From: CAVYXK01 sp963708245
GTDB lineage: Bacteria > Pseudomonadota > Alphaproteobacteria > Acetobacterales > Acetobacteraceae
DNA length: 64,000 bases
Direction of reading: 5' to 3'
Assembly: GCA_963708245.1 (NCBI GenBank)
Contig: OY970201.1
Location: forward strand, 3,906,001 to 3,970,000
The notes below the pieces were generated by a model. The model had not been told where the DNA came from and searched no databases. It was given only the letters and a program-made list of their open reading frames with translations. Position 1 is the first letter of the stretch. Each line of letters starts with the position of its first letter. The position numbers and the translations under genes are program-made. Shown piece after piece: positions 43,367 through 52,132 of the stretch.

Positions 43367-44060
43367 GGCGGGCTGGCTTGTGGCCGCTGGCCGCTGTCTC
43401 GCTCTTGGCTACTCCGGCGATCCTTTCCGGTCCCGCTGTCCCCTCCCCCTTGCCCCCTCCCGCAAGGGGAGGGGGGATTTTGCGGACGGCGAGCTGTTGC
43501 TTGAGCGCTTCGACCTCGGCGCGGAGGGCGGCAATCTCTTCAGCGTCGGCTGACCGATCGGGCGATCCGGGCGGGCGGTAGAACGGGGTGAACAGGCTGA
43601 GCGCGCGCTCGATCATCGCCATGTTCTGACGGCCGACTTCTTCGATGTTGCCGAACGGGAACAGGGTGCCCATGGTGCGCTGCAAGGCGGTGCGCATCTG
43701 TTCCTGCTGCTGGGCGAAGACGGCCATCGATTGTTCCAGATAGCGCGGCACCAGGGCCTGCATCTGATCGCCGTAGAACCCGATGAGCTGACGGAGGAAG
43801 GCGGTCGGCAGCAGGTTGTGGCCCTTGCCCTCTTCCTCGACGATGATCTGGGTCAGCACGCCGCGCGTGATGTCCTCCCCGGACTTGGCGTCGTAGACGA
43901 CGAAATCGCGTCCCTGGCGCACCATCTGCGCCAGGCTGTCAAGGGTGATGTAGCTGGAGCTCTCGGTGTTGTAGAGCCGCCGGTTGGCGTATTTCTTCAC
44001 CACCACGGGCGGTGTGGCGGCCGGCTTGTTCCCAGGTTCGGTGCGGACGTCCTCGGCCAT
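43314..44060 (-). CDS. phaR: Polyhydroxyalkanoate synthesis repressor PhaR
   Basis: Senses PHA granules and represses phasin genes. 248 residues; the N-terminal DNA-binding domain reads VVVKKYANRRLYNTESSSYI and VRQGRDFVVYDAKSGEDITR, followed by LLPTAFLRQLIGFYGDQMQALVPRYLEQS and a helical PHA-binding region. The last 50 residues (IPPPLAGGGKGEGTAGP...) are low complexity and are encoded by a REP-like palindrome at 43440-43477 that opened the frame into trpF. Family members normally end about residue 200. An open frame continues upstream to 44804 but is only the shadow of the PhaC-like gene. Confidence 0.9.
   Translation of the reverse strand: MAEDVRTEPGNKPAATPPVVVKKYANRRLYNTESSSYITLDSLAQMVRQGRDFVVYDAKSGEDITRGVLTQIIVEEEGKGHNLLPTAFLRQLIGFYGDQMQALVPRYLEQSMAVFAQQQEQMRTALQRTMGTLFPFGNIEEVGRQNMAMIERALSLFTPFYRPPGSPDRSADAEEIAALRAEVEALKQQLAVRKIPPPLAGGGKGEGTAGPERIAGVAKSETAASGHKPARLNPPEQPPQKRESTPDS
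43440..43477. repeat. REP-like palindrome, copy 3, inside phaR
   Basis: CCTCCCCCTTGCCCCCTCCCG followed by CAAGGGGAGGGGGG: a long GC-rich inverted repeat of the same type as 41231-41262. It is translated as part of the PhaR C-terminus (PLAGGGKGEG), so an intergenic repeat has been captured into coding sequence. Confidence 0.7.
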
Positions 44061-44181
44061 GCCTGCTCTCGGTTTGCGATGCGGCGCACCATACAGGCGA
44101 TCCTCGCAGGTGCGAAATCCGTGTTTCCGAGGCGGCGGCAGCGCATCTAAGATCCGTCCCTGCAAGTAGGGCGGATGACGC

Positions 44182-44580
44182 ATGAACGACGCCAGGGGTC
44201 CAGAGGGGCGAGACGGCACGGGCGTGGACCTGAGGCAGCTTGCGCGCGACTGGATCACGATCTGCCGGAGCGAACTCGCAGCCCTGGCGGCGGATCGGGA
44301 GGTGCAGGAGACATGGCAGGCACTATTAGCGCTGTGGGCAGGTGCGGCCGAGGCGATCCTGGCCGCGCAACAAGGTGCGCATGACCGATCGGGCCGACGC
44401 ACCGGGACCGCTGATGCGCCGAGGACCTCGGCCGCTGCTGCTGCACCTGACCCTCGCGATGCTGAGATCGAGCGGCTTTCCGGCCGCGTGGCCGAGCTCG
44501 AGCGGCGACTGGGGGAGCTCGAACGGATGGGTCGAGGCGGCGGCAGGGGTCGCCGCAAGGCTGCACCGCCCGGCGGCTGA
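44182..44580 (+). CDS. Small coiled-coil protein upstream of the PhaC-like gene
   Basis: 132 residues: DLRQLARDWITICRSELAAL, then ADREVQETWQALLALWAGAA, an Ala/Pro linker, a heptad-like segment EIERLSGRVAELERRLGELE and a basic tail. The pattern resembles PhaE/phasin-like partners of PHA synthases, but I do not recognise a family. Its last 200 bases overlap the PhaC-like gene in another frame. Divergent from phaR, so regulation by PhaR is plausible (inference). Confidence 0.7.
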   Translation: MNDARGPEGRDGTGVDLRQLARDWITICRSELAALAADREVQETWQALLALWAGAAEAILAAQQGAHDRSGRRTGTADAPRTSAAAAAPDPRDAEIERLSGRVAELERRLGELERMGRGGGRGRRKAAPPGG

Positions 44581-45601
44581 GGCGGAGCCGTCGGGTGCGC
44601 CGGCGTGGCTGGATGCGGCGCTCGTAACCGGGATTGCGGCGTATCGGCGGCACCCGTGGCGCCGCAACCTGCCGGACCCGCCTTCGGCGTGGCAGGAGGG
44701 CGGCAGCCGGATGCTGGACTATGGCGGCGAGGGGATGCCGGCGCTCTTTGTGCCGAGCCTGGTGAACCGCGCTCACGTGCTGGACCTGGCGCCCGGGCAC
44801 TCAATGCTGCGATGGCTTGCCGAACACGGCGTGCGCCCGCTGCTGCTGGACTGGGGCTGGCCGGAGGAGCTGGAGCGGCGGTTCACGCTGACTGACTACA
44901 TTGCCGGGCGGCTGGAGCGGGCTCTGGTCGCGGCGGCAGCGCTGGCGGGCGGGTCAGTGGTGCTGGCGGGGTACTGCATGGGCGGGACTCTCGCGGTGGC
45001 GGCGGCGGAGCGGCGTCCAGACTTGGTGCGGGCACTGGCGCTGCTGGCCGCACCCTGGGATTTCCACGCTGGCGATCCTGGGCGGGCGGTGCTTGCCGCG
45101 CGGTGCTTGCCGGTGCTGGAGCCAGCGATGGCACTGGGCGGCGCGTTGCCGGTGGATTGGCTGCAGGTGCTGTTCGCGTTGCAGGACCCGGACGGGGTGG
45201 CGGAGAAATACCGCGCCTTCGCTCGGCTGGACCCGGCCGGCGACCGGGCGCGGTTGTTCGTCGCGCTGGAGGACTGGTTGAACGACGGGATTCCGCTGGC
45301 TGCCCCGGTGGCCAGGGAGTGCCTGAAGGGGTGGTACGGGGAGAACCGGCCGGCGCTGGGGACATGGATGGTCGCCGGGCTGGCGGTGGATCCGCGGCGG
45401 CTTCGGGTACCGACGCTGGTGGTGGCGCCGGGGCGGGACCGGATCGTGCCGTCAGAATCGGCACGAGTGTTGGCCGAGCTAATCGAAGGCGCCGTGCTGC
45501 ATGAGCCGCGCGCCGGGCATATCGGGATGGCGGCCGGGTCGGGGGCAGAGGCAGCGCTATGGCAGGTGTTGGTGAAGTGGGTCGCGGGTTTGGACGGGTG
45601 A
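44381..45601 (+). CDS. PhaC-like alpha/beta hydrolase (polyhydroxyalkanoate synthase family)
   Basis: 406 residues from the MTDRADAP start; class III-like size. Visible: AYRRHPWRRNLPDPP, LFVPSLVNRAHVLDL, the lipase-like box VVLAGYCMGGTLAVAAAERR with the Cys nucleophile (G-x-C-x-G) of PHA synthases, LLAAPWDFHAGD, VPTLVVAPGRDRIVPS with the catalytic aspartate, and AGHIGMAAGS with the histidine. The first 66 codons overlap the upstream small gene. Whether it is a polymerising synthase or a related hydrolase cannot be settled here. Confidence 0.82.
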   Translation: MTDRADAPGPLMRRGPRPLLLHLTLAMLRSSGFPAAWPSSSGDWGSSNGWVEAAAGVAARLHRPAAEAEPSGAPAWLDAALVTGIAAYRRHPWRRNLPDPPSAWQEGGSRMLDYGGEGMPALFVPSLVNRAHVLDLAPGHSMLRWLAEHGVRPLLLDWGWPEELERRFTLTDYIAGRLERALVAAAALAGGSVVLAGYCMGGTLAVAAAERRPDLVRALALLAAPWDFHAGDPGRAVLAARCLPVLEPAMALGGALPVDWLQVLFALQDPDGVAEKYRAFARLDPAGDRARLFVALEDWLNDGIPLAAPVARECLKGWYGENRPALGTWMVAGLAVDPRRLRVPTLVVAPGRDRIVPSESARVLAELIEGAVLHEPRAGHIGMAAGSGAEAALWQVLVKWVAGLDG

Positions 45602-45619
45602 GACGGGTTACATCAACAT

Positions 45620-46441
45620 CTATTCTTGGTTCGTCAGTCGGATACCGAACCGCTGCTCCAAGCGTGCTGTTGCGTCCGCTACCGTCGCTATGATCTCGCC
45701 GGTAATCAACGTGTTGTACGCGCTGCTCCACGAAAAATGATTTGCTGCGGCCTCGGCCAGATCGCGAGTCCCTGAGGGTGCTGCGTACCAGTTCATTGCG
45801 TTCAGGGGATCCTGCTGCGACTCGATCCCGAGCTCGGCTAACATGTCCATCGCCGTTGTTTCGGGGTGCGATACCAAGTCGTGGAACCGAATCACGTGAT
45901 CAATCTTCGCCATAGGATGCGCCATAAGGTTGAAATAAACAGCGATTGCTGCCGCCATATCCGCCGCCGGCCAGCCCGATAGCAAATATCTGGAGACGAT
46001 CACGTCGCGATAGTCCCGGAGAATGAGTAGGTCTCTGCTCGCCGGAAAGGTGTCGCGGAGGACGTGCCAGTACCATGCATAAGGGAAAGGGTACGGCTGC
46101 GAGGCGTAGTCGCGGTCCTCGGCGGTTATCATGCTCCAGACGACGTGGTCCGGGATACCCCCTAGCTTCTGGCACCAGCGGCGTTTTCGGCTAGGCATAG
46201 CGGTGCACAGAGCGACACGCGCGATCGTGGCTGGCAGCTCGGCACTGCTGAGCAATGACTCCGCGTCATCGGACAGGAGAGCGACTTCACCCCCACGGTA
46301 GCAGGAGAAGACCATCCCGGCGGTCTCGTTGCACACCTGGACGCATCCGGTTTCTGCAAGCTGGTTCTGAAGTAGTGTGGTCCCGGAACGCCCTATCCCG
46401 TGGATGTTGATCGGAGCGCAGACATTATCCGAATTGGGCAT
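45620..46441 (-). CDS. Sulfotransferase-family protein
   Basis: 273 residues. The 5'-phosphosulfate-binding loop INIHGIGRSGTTLLQNQL is at residues 12-29 and a 3'-phosphate motif LLILRDYRDVIVSRYLLSG near residue 145, both as in PAPS-dependent sulfotransferases. The rest is helical; no signal peptide. It follows the giant glycosyltransferase on the same strand after 26 bases, so it may sulfate a glycan product of that enzyme (inference). Lower GC than the PHA genes beside it. Confidence 0.8.
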   Translation of the reverse strand: MPNSDNVCAPINIHGIGRSGTTLLQNQLAETGCVQVCNETAGMVFSCYRGGEVALLSDDAESLLSSAELPATIARVALCTAMPSRKRRWCQKLGGIPDHVVWSMITAEDRDYASQPYPFPYAWYWHVLRDTFPASRDLLILRDYRDVIVSRYLLSGWPAADMAAAIAVYFNLMAHPMAKIDHVIRFHDLVSHPETTAMDMLAELGIESQQDPLNAMNWYAAPSGTRDLAEAAANHFSWSSAYNTLITGEIIATVADATARLEQRFGIRLTNQE

Positions 46442-46467
46442 GCCAGCCTTCCTTAAGGTCGGCGGAG

Positions 46468-49400
46468 TCAGGGTGCAGCATCGAGTGCCACTGCTTGGCG
46501 GTGCGAGCCATCAGCGCGTATCCGCCCGGACTTGACCGCATTAGTCGGGGCCGTTCCATTCTCAGCATTCGAAGATGGCGCGGGCTCACCCTCCGTGAGG
46601 CGAGACACGAGATGACGGAGTGTCGATAATGGCGGAGCCGTATCAAGGAGAATAGCGAGTACAGACTGCATCTCCCTAAGCGCCGTGAATCCCGGTCGTC
46701 CCTCTTTGCAGCCAGAGTACTGGTAGTGCTGAAGCCCTGAACTGAAGGTCCCGCGGGCAACTGCTTCGGCGACGTCCGGGTTTCGGCTGCGATAGTCTTG
46801 CTCCTCGGTCGCCACAATCCGGTCCAGGACGTTAAGCGCGAAGCCGGGTTCCCGCGCAGTCAACGCCAGGCGGAAGACGGCAGTCGCGACATGCTCGAAC
46901 ACTCCTGGCGTCATCCGTACTCGCCGCAGGAGCGGAAGCACCGACTTAAGATCGCGCGGATGCACATCAGTCGCTTCGCATAGGGATTTCAGGTATCGGA
47001 CATGCTCCCGGACGAGGTGCCCACTGCTTCGCTCGAGCGAAAGACGGAAGCTCCTGATCAACTCTGGAAATCTACCAAACGAGAGATCGATCAGCGAGGC
47101 GAGGAGGTGCTGATCGATACCACACGCTGGTTCTTGGTTGTTTGCTGGCGCTTCGGGAAGCGCCGGAAGAAGCGTCTGCTCGGAATCGTCAGACTGCTTT
47201 ACCTTGATGCGTTGCGTCGCCAACAGTTTCATAGCGCAGGCGAACGACCGCGCGCCGATAGCTGCGGCGTATTCGCTGACCAGGGTGGCATGCTCGGCCG
47301 AACCAGCTTGTGTATCCGCGATCTGCTGTAAGAGACTCGCATGTGGACTGGTTCGGCGATTGTACAGAGTGAAGTTCTCCATGTTCTCCTGGGCTCGGCC
47401 GCCCGCGGTCACCGAGATGAAGTCCTGCCAAGCCTCCGGGCAAGAGCGCAAATCGATCGACCGGATGATTCGGGTGGCGTTGCGCAATCGGGAGGTGCTG
47501 GATGCCATGCTGGGGCGATCGACCTCGTAGAGGTAGAGCGGCAACGGGCAGACCTCGATTTGCAGACCTGCCTGCAGGGCGCGCACGTAGAATTCGAAGT
47601 CCTCGTGCCCGATCCCGTAGTCCTCTGTATATCCGCCGAGCGATGAGAAAGCGGTCCGTCGGATCAAAGCTGTCGCGGTACCGAAGCAATTCTCCAGTGC
47701 CGCCATAGCCAGCGGACCACCGGTCGGGATGTAAGAGATTTTTTGCGAGAACAGGTCCGGAAATGGGTAGCTCTCGATCCGTCGGCTCTCGGGCATGTAG
47801 AGGTTGGGGCAGGTCACGATGTCGGCGCCTGTGGCCTCGGCCGCGGTAACCAGTGTCTGGACCAGATTGGGGAAGGCTATGTCGTCATCATCCAGGAACA
47901 GGAGGTAATCGGAATCGGTGTCTCTCACCGCGCGGTTGCGCGCTGCGCCGAGATAGCGATTCTCCTGTCGGATCAGGCGGATTTTCAGTTTGTCCATCAG
48001 CGGCTGCATCCGCTTCAACGCGGCCAGCGTCTGTGGACTGCTCGATCCGTCATCGACGACCACCAGTTCGATATTCGGATATGACTGGTTGGCGAGGGAC
48101 AACATGGCGTCGTAAAGCTTTGCCGGTCGCTCGAAATGCGTAATAGCGGCCATAACCTTAGGCTGAATATGCACTGAATGACCGACGGCTTGCTTGCCTG
48201 GGGAGCGGTGACCGGGCGCGATCGCTTCATATGCGGCAGCAGACCGGGAGCCGGCCAACTGCTCGTGCAAGCTGATCCAGCGCCGTTCGGTCTCCTGCGG
48301 GGGCACGGCGACGCGTGCCGGCTCGAGCCCTTTCGCGACTGCCTCGCGCAGCTTTGCCGCCAGCGCTTGTGGTTGAATGGGGCAGGTGCAGCGACGGACC
48401 GAAGCATCGTCCAACAACTCCCTGGCGCCTCCGGCGTCGGACGTGATCAGCGGTTTGCCCATCACGAGGGCTTCCAGCACCGTATAGGGACTGTTTTCCT
48501 CGGGGGACGGGATGACCACCAGTGCCCCTGGGCTTTCCGTGAGATGACGAGCGGCGGAGATGCGGTCGCAATCAGCCACGACGGAGATGGAGAAGCCCCA
48601 TCGACGTGCCCGGCCGGCAAGATAGACGGATAAATCCTCCCCGTTGATTTTGCCGAACCCTCCGAGAAACGAGACCGTTATTCTTCGTTGGCAGAGTTCG
48701 TCCTGGATCAGGTCGAGCGTGTCACAGAACTGAACGATACCCTTTCTTTCCTCGTGTCGGCCGAAGAACACGATTTCATCGAATTGCCGCGGTGCCGGCC
48801 CGGTCACACGTGATGCGATCAGACCGCGGACGTATGTACAGATGTTCTGCAGGACATGAACGCGCTCTGGCGGCGGAACCGACCAACCTTCTGCCCGGAA
48901 CCATTCAAGCATGAAGTGACTCGGGCTGATGAGAATATCCGCCCGAGCAATGCTCTGGCGCTCCAGAAAGTCGATCTTCAACTGGTCAGGATGGGTGAAT
49001 GGATGACCGTTGGCGCGTAGGGTCCAGCGCGTCGGGCCGTGGGCCTGAACCACCAGTGACGTGTCGGCGAAAGCGAGACGTTGCTGTTTCGCTGCCAGAG
49101 AGAAAAACCCGATGCCTTTGTAGTCGTGGAAGTGAATTACGTCATACGGGCGTTCCAGCGAGCTGAGGTACCGGAATACGGCATATGACCGGTGGACGTA
49201 GCACGAGTGACTCCAGGTATATTGCTCAATATTTGGAATGGCTACGGTCACGCCATGGTCTGAATAGTAATCGGCAATGTCCCTATCTCTCTGGGGTTCT
49301 TGATTGATTGGAAGGTATAGCAGGTCAACCGCGTAGCCGGCGCGAGCAACAGCCAGAGAGAGCTCGTGGAAGGCGCCGCCAATGCCGCCTGAACCGGGAC

Positions 49401-49536
49401 CGAATGCCAGTTCTTCGGTCACCAACGCCACACGCGTCTGTAACCTTCCATCCTGCCGCTTGCGCGTAATTGCGTCAGTATGGAGCCCCACTTTCGATGT
49501 CATGTGCATGGGCGGCTGTGGGCTTTTGCTGCTCAT
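46468..49536 (-). CDS. Two-domain glycosyltransferase (GT4 + GT2) with C-terminal helical region
   Basis: 1022 residues from the MSSKSP start (GGAAGG about a dozen bases ahead; MHMTSK nine residues later is possible). Residues about 30-440 form a GT-B, GT4-like domain: EELAFGPGSGGIGGAFHELS, the central IVFFGRHEERKGIVQFCD, and IPSPEENSPYTVLEALVMGKP with the E-x7-E nucleotide-sugar motif. Residues about 460-720 form a GT-A, GT2-like domain: VVVDDGSSSPQTLAAL, LGAARNRAVRDTDSDYLLFL, then the metal-binding DDDD and YTEDYGIGHEDFEFYVRALQ. The last 300 residues are helical with SRNPDVAEAVARGTF and HYQYSGCKEGRPG, a short repeat-like motif seen in surface-polysaccharide proteins. The substrate is unknown. 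Confidence 0.85.
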   Translation of the reverse strand: MSSKSPQPPMHMTSKVGLHTDAITRKRQDGRLQTRVALVTEELAFGPGSGGIGGAFHELSLAVARAGYAVDLLYLPINQEPQRDRDIADYYSDHGVTVAIPNIEQYTWSHSCYVHRSYAVFRYLSSLERPYDVIHFHDYKGIGFFSLAAKQQRLAFADTSLVVQAHGPTRWTLRANGHPFTHPDQLKIDFLERQSIARADILISPSHFMLEWFRAEGWSVPPPERVHVLQNICTYVRGLIASRVTGPAPRQFDEIVFFGRHEERKGIVQFCDTLDLIQDELCQRRITVSFLGGFGKINGEDLSVYLAGRARRWGFSISVVADCDRISAARHLTESPGALVVIPSPEENSPYTVLEALVMGKPLITSDAGGARELLDDASVRRCTCPIQPQALAAKLREAVAKGLEPARVAVPPQETERRWISLHEQLAGSRSAAAYEAIAPGHRSPGKQAVGHSVHIQPKVMAAITHFERPAKLYDAMLSLANQSYPNIELVVVDDGSSSPQTLAALKRMQPLMDKLKIRLIRQENRYLGAARNRAVRDTDSDYLLFLDDDDIAFPNLVQTLVTAAEATGADIVTCPNLYMPESRRIESYPFPDLFSQKISYIPTGGPLAMAALENCFGTATALIRRTAFSSLGGYTEDYGIGHEDFEFYVRALQAGLQIEVCPLPLYLYEVDRPSMASSTSRLRNATRIIRSIDLRSCPEAWQDFISVTAGGRAQENMENFTLYNRRTSPHASLLQQIADTQAGSAEHATLVSEYAAAIGARSFACAMKLLATQRIKVKQSDDSEQTLLPALPEAPANNQEPACGIDQHLLASLIDLSFGRFPELIRSFRLSLERSSGHLVREHVRYLKSLCEATDVHPRDLKSVLPLLRRVRMTPGVFEHVATAVFRLALTAREPGFALNVLDRIVATEEQDYRSRNPDVAEAVARGTFSSGLQHYQYSGCKEGRPGFTALREMQSVLAILLDTAPPLSTLRHLVSRLTEGEPAPSSNAENGTAPTNAVKSGRIRADGSHRQAVALDAAP

Positions 49537-49884
49537 GTCAATGCGTCGCCTTCCAGCCCGGCGTTTGTCCGCGGGCACCGCGCCAGGGCCGCGGCAGGGT
49601 TTGGCCATGCGTGTGCTTCAGGGTGGGGGAGAGGGAATTAGGTGTCGGTGGTGCCGAGACTGCCAGGAGGTCTCCAATCGGCGACAACACCAGAGCGTCA
49701 TCCATACCCACCCCCACCACCAACCGTTGAGCATCATGGTATGGACGAGAATGCTAACAATCGATTTGCGGCAGGGCGGAGGAATCACGCCGACCGCCCT
49801 CTCGATTGGTTTTCTGGCTGTCCGGCGTTGCGCCAGACGTCATGCTAGGCCCTGCCCGCGTCGCAGGAGAGCCTGAGGTCGCCG
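49537..49884 (+). other. Gap with no recognisable gene
   Basis: About 350 bases upstream of the glycosyltransferase gene and downstream (minus strand) of the VOC gene. Several short frames exist on both strands, none with a motif or ribosome site. It should contain the promoter of the glycosyltransferase-sulfotransferase pair. Confidence 0.4.
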
Positions 49885-49935
49885 CACCCTCACCCGCCGC
49901 TACGCGGCGTCCTCTCCCGCGGAGCGGGAGAGGTG
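49885..49935. repeat. REP-like double hairpin, copy 4
   Basis: CACCCTCACCCGCCGCTACGC then GGCGTCCTCTCCCGC-GGA-GCGGGAGAGGTG: two adjacent inverted repeats. It lies nine bases past the stop of the VOC gene and has the same layout and orientation as the copy after the acyl-CoA dehydrogenase gene (50939-50993), so it may serve as a 3' mRNA end. Confidence 0.8.
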
Positions 49936-49943
49936 AAGTCAGC

Positions 49944-50843
49944 TTACCCCGCCGGCATCGCCCAACGCCCGGCGTCCCATCCCGGGGCGTATTTCTGGTT
50001 GGTGATCTCCGTGTTCCGGTTCACCAATGGCCGGCCGAACAGGGGGTGACGCATGCTGCGCACCTCGTGCTCGATCTGGAACAACACCTTGTTGGTGTCC
50101 ACATCGACGATGTCGGTGAAGCGGTATTGGTGCTGGTCGCTTTCCTCGGTGATCAGACCCCGCTCCAGCAGCTTTTTGTGCGGACCGGAGAAATCGGCGA
50201 GCGTGATCTGGATGTGGTGCCCGTCATAGGTCGGGATCGGCCCGGTGACCTGGCGGTAGATCGCCTTGTTGCCGTCCCCCAGTACCGCCCAGGCGAAGGT
50301 GCCGCGCGCGTCCTCGGCCACGCCGGAGATGGCGCCCAGGATCTCTCGATAGAACCTGGCGATGGCACGCAATGAGGTGCCCTCGGTCACATCGAATTCC
50401 ACGTACGGCATTCCAAGGGTGATGCGTCCGAAACGAGCGGCGTCGGAGGCGTGACAGCGGATGCGGTTGCCCCAGGGGCAGGTGGTCTCCACCCCGTCGT
50501 TCGTTTCGCGGAAGCTGAACTTGGTGCCCTCCAGGTCTTTCTGCACGGTGCGCAATCGGTTCAGCAGGGCGGCAAGGTCCGGCAGGACTAGCGCGGTGGT
50601 ACCGCGCACCACCTGAGGCGGGCGCGCCGGCAAGTGGAACTGCGCCCGGCCGACATTCACCCACATGTTCGAAAGCCCGGTCATCAGATAAGGGTCGCGC
50701 GTCAAGCCGAGACCGGAGATATAAAAGAGCGTCGCCAGCTTCTGGTCCGGCACCGTTACATTGACGTGACCCAGCTCGACGATGTTGCCCAGGTCCTCGA
50801 CGGTGCGATCGTAGGTCGGCTTGGTCATGGCGGTATCGTTCAT
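49944..50843 (-). CDS. VOC-superfamily (glyoxalase/extradiol dioxygenase fold) protein
   Basis: 299 residues from the ATG preceded by AGGAGGA. Two betaalphabetabetabeta modules are visible. The first starts IVELGHVNVTVPDQKLATLF with a possible metal His; the second begins MPYVEFDVTEGTSLRAIARF and includes YDGHHIQITLADF with a second His. The end is FTDIVDVDTNKVLFQIEHEV. The arrangement resembles extradiol ring-cleaving enzymes, but the full metal triad is not convincing, so activity is left open. Near catabolic genes on the same strand. Confidence 0.75.
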   Translation of the reverse strand: MNDTAMTKPTYDRTVEDLGNIVELGHVNVTVPDQKLATLFYISGLGLTRDPYLMTGLSNMWVNVGRAQFHLPARPPQVVRGTTALVLPDLAALLNRLRTVQKDLEGTKFSFRETNDGVETTCPWGNRIRCHASDAARFGRITLGMPYVEFDVTEGTSLRAIARFYREILGAISGVAEDARGTFAWAVLGDGNKAIYRQVTGPIPTYDGHHIQITLADFSGPHKKLLERGLITEESDQHQYRFTDIVDVDTNKVLFQIEHEVRSMRHPLFGRPLVNRNTEITNQKYAPGWDAGRWAMPAG

Positions 50844-50938
50844 GTCCTTGGGTCCTCCTCCTGCCGAAGGTCGGTGATGCGGCATGCTAGAGCCATTCGA
50901 GGGGGACTGGAAACCATGTCCCTCGGCCTCGCGGAGGG

Positions 50939-50993
50939 ACCCTCACCCGTCACGCTCCGCGTCGCGACCTCTCCCGCAGAGCGGGAGAGGTGA
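50939..50993. repeat. REP-like double hairpin, copy 5
   Basis: ACCCTCACCCGTCACGCTCCG and CGTCGCGACCTCTCCCGC-AGA-GCGGGAGAGGTGA, two bases before the acyl-CoA dehydrogenase stop (minus strand). Nearly identical hairpin to copy 4. Confidence 0.8.
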
Positions 50994-50995
50994 AT

Positions 50996-52132
50996 TCAGA
51001 ATAGGCCGCCTAGTTGCGCCAACGTCGCGAGGTGGTGGTCGGCGTCGCCGAACATCTGGTCGATCATGGTCATGCGCTTGAAATAGTGGCCGACCTTGTA
51101 CTCCATCGTCATGCCGATGCCGCCATGAAGCTGGATTGCTTCCTGGCCGACATGTCGGCCGGAGCGGCCGATCTGCACCTTGGCGGCGGAGATGGCGCGG
51201 CGACGTTCGACCGGGTTCGGGTCGGCGGCCATCATGGTGGCGAAAAGCGCCATGCTGCGGGCTTGCTCGACGGCGGTCAGCAGATCGACAGCGCGGTGCT
51301 GCAGGGCCTGGAACTGGCCGATCGGGCGGCCAAACTGCTGGCGGGTCTTGAGGTAGTCGAGGGTGATCTCCTCCATCACGGCCATTACGCCGACGGACTC
51401 CGCGCATAACGCGGCGATGGCTTCATCGACCACCTGCTCGATCGCACCGAGCGCTTGGCCAGGCTCGCCGAGGGGTGTGGCGGGGCCGGCCGCCGCGAGT
51501 TCGATCTCGGCGGCGCGCAGGCCGTCCTGGGTGGGGTAGCCGCGCCGGGTCACGCCCGGGGCGGCGGCGTCGATCAGGAACAGGCCGATGCCGTCGTGGT
51601 CCTGACGGGTGCCGGAGATGCGGGCCGTCACCAGCAGCCGGTCGGCGCAGTCGCCGTGCAGCACCACACCTTTGGCGCCGTCCAGCATCCAGGCCGCGCC
51701 GTCCTGGCGCGCGGTGGTGGCGACATCCGCCAGGTTCCAGCGCGACCGCCGTTCGACATGGGCGAAAGCGAGTTTGAGCTGCCCCTGGGTGATGTGGGGA
51801 AGCAGTTCGGCCTGTTGCGCGGAGCTAGCGGCGCGGCGGATCAGCCCGCCGCCGAGCACGATGGTGGCGAAATAAGGTTCCAGGATCAGGCCGCGGCCGA
51901 ACGCCTCCATGACGATCATGGTCTCGACGGGGCCACCGCCGAATCCGCCGTGCTGCTCGGCGAAGGGAAGGCCGAGCAGGCCCAGTTCTGCGTACTGCGC
52001 CCAGGCGTCGTGGCTCCAGCCGTTCGGTTCGGCTTGGTATTTCCGGCGCTGCTCGAAGGTGTAGCGGTCGGCAATCAGGCGATCGACGCTGTCCTTGAGT
52101 AGCCGCTGTTCATCAGTGAGATCGAAATCCAT
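50996..52132 (-). CDS. Acyl-CoA dehydrogenase (small subunit-like)
   Basis: FAD-dependent alpha,beta-dehydrogenation of an acyl-CoA. 378 residues, the usual length: MDFDLTDEQRLLKDSVDRLI, GLPFAEQHGGFGGGPVETMI, TRQQFGRPIGQFQALQHRAV and VGQEAIQLHGGIGMTMEY. In place of the classic catalytic Glu loop it reads KVGHYFKRMTMIDQMFGDAD, as in pimeloyl-CoA dehydrogenase small-subunit (PimD-like) and steroid-type ACADs that work as heterodimers. No large-subunit partner is in the window. Upstream lies the IS481 remnant. Confidence 0.85.
   Translation of the reverse strand: MDFDLTDEQRLLKDSVDRLIADRYTFEQRRKYQAEPNGWSHDAWAQYAELGLLGLPFAEQHGGFGGGPVETMIVMEAFGRGLILEPYFATIVLGGGLIRRAASSAQQAELLPHITQGQLKLAFAHVERRSRWNLADVATTARQDGAAWMLDGAKGVVLHGDCADRLLVTARISGTRQDHDGIGLFLIDAAAPGVTRRGYPTQDGLRAAEIELAAAGPATPLGEPGQALGAIEQVVDEAIAALCAESVGVMAVMEEITLDYLKTRQQFGRPIGQFQALQHRAVDLLTAVEQARSMALFATMMAADPNPVERRRAISAAKVQIGRSGRHVGQEAIQLHGGIGMTMEYKVGHYFKRMTMIDQMFGDADHHLATLAQLGGLF

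Noticed and set aside
44061..44804. Long minus-strand extension of phaR
   Set aside because: It is the antisense shadow of the PhaC-like gene; PhaR homology starts at the ATG at 44060.
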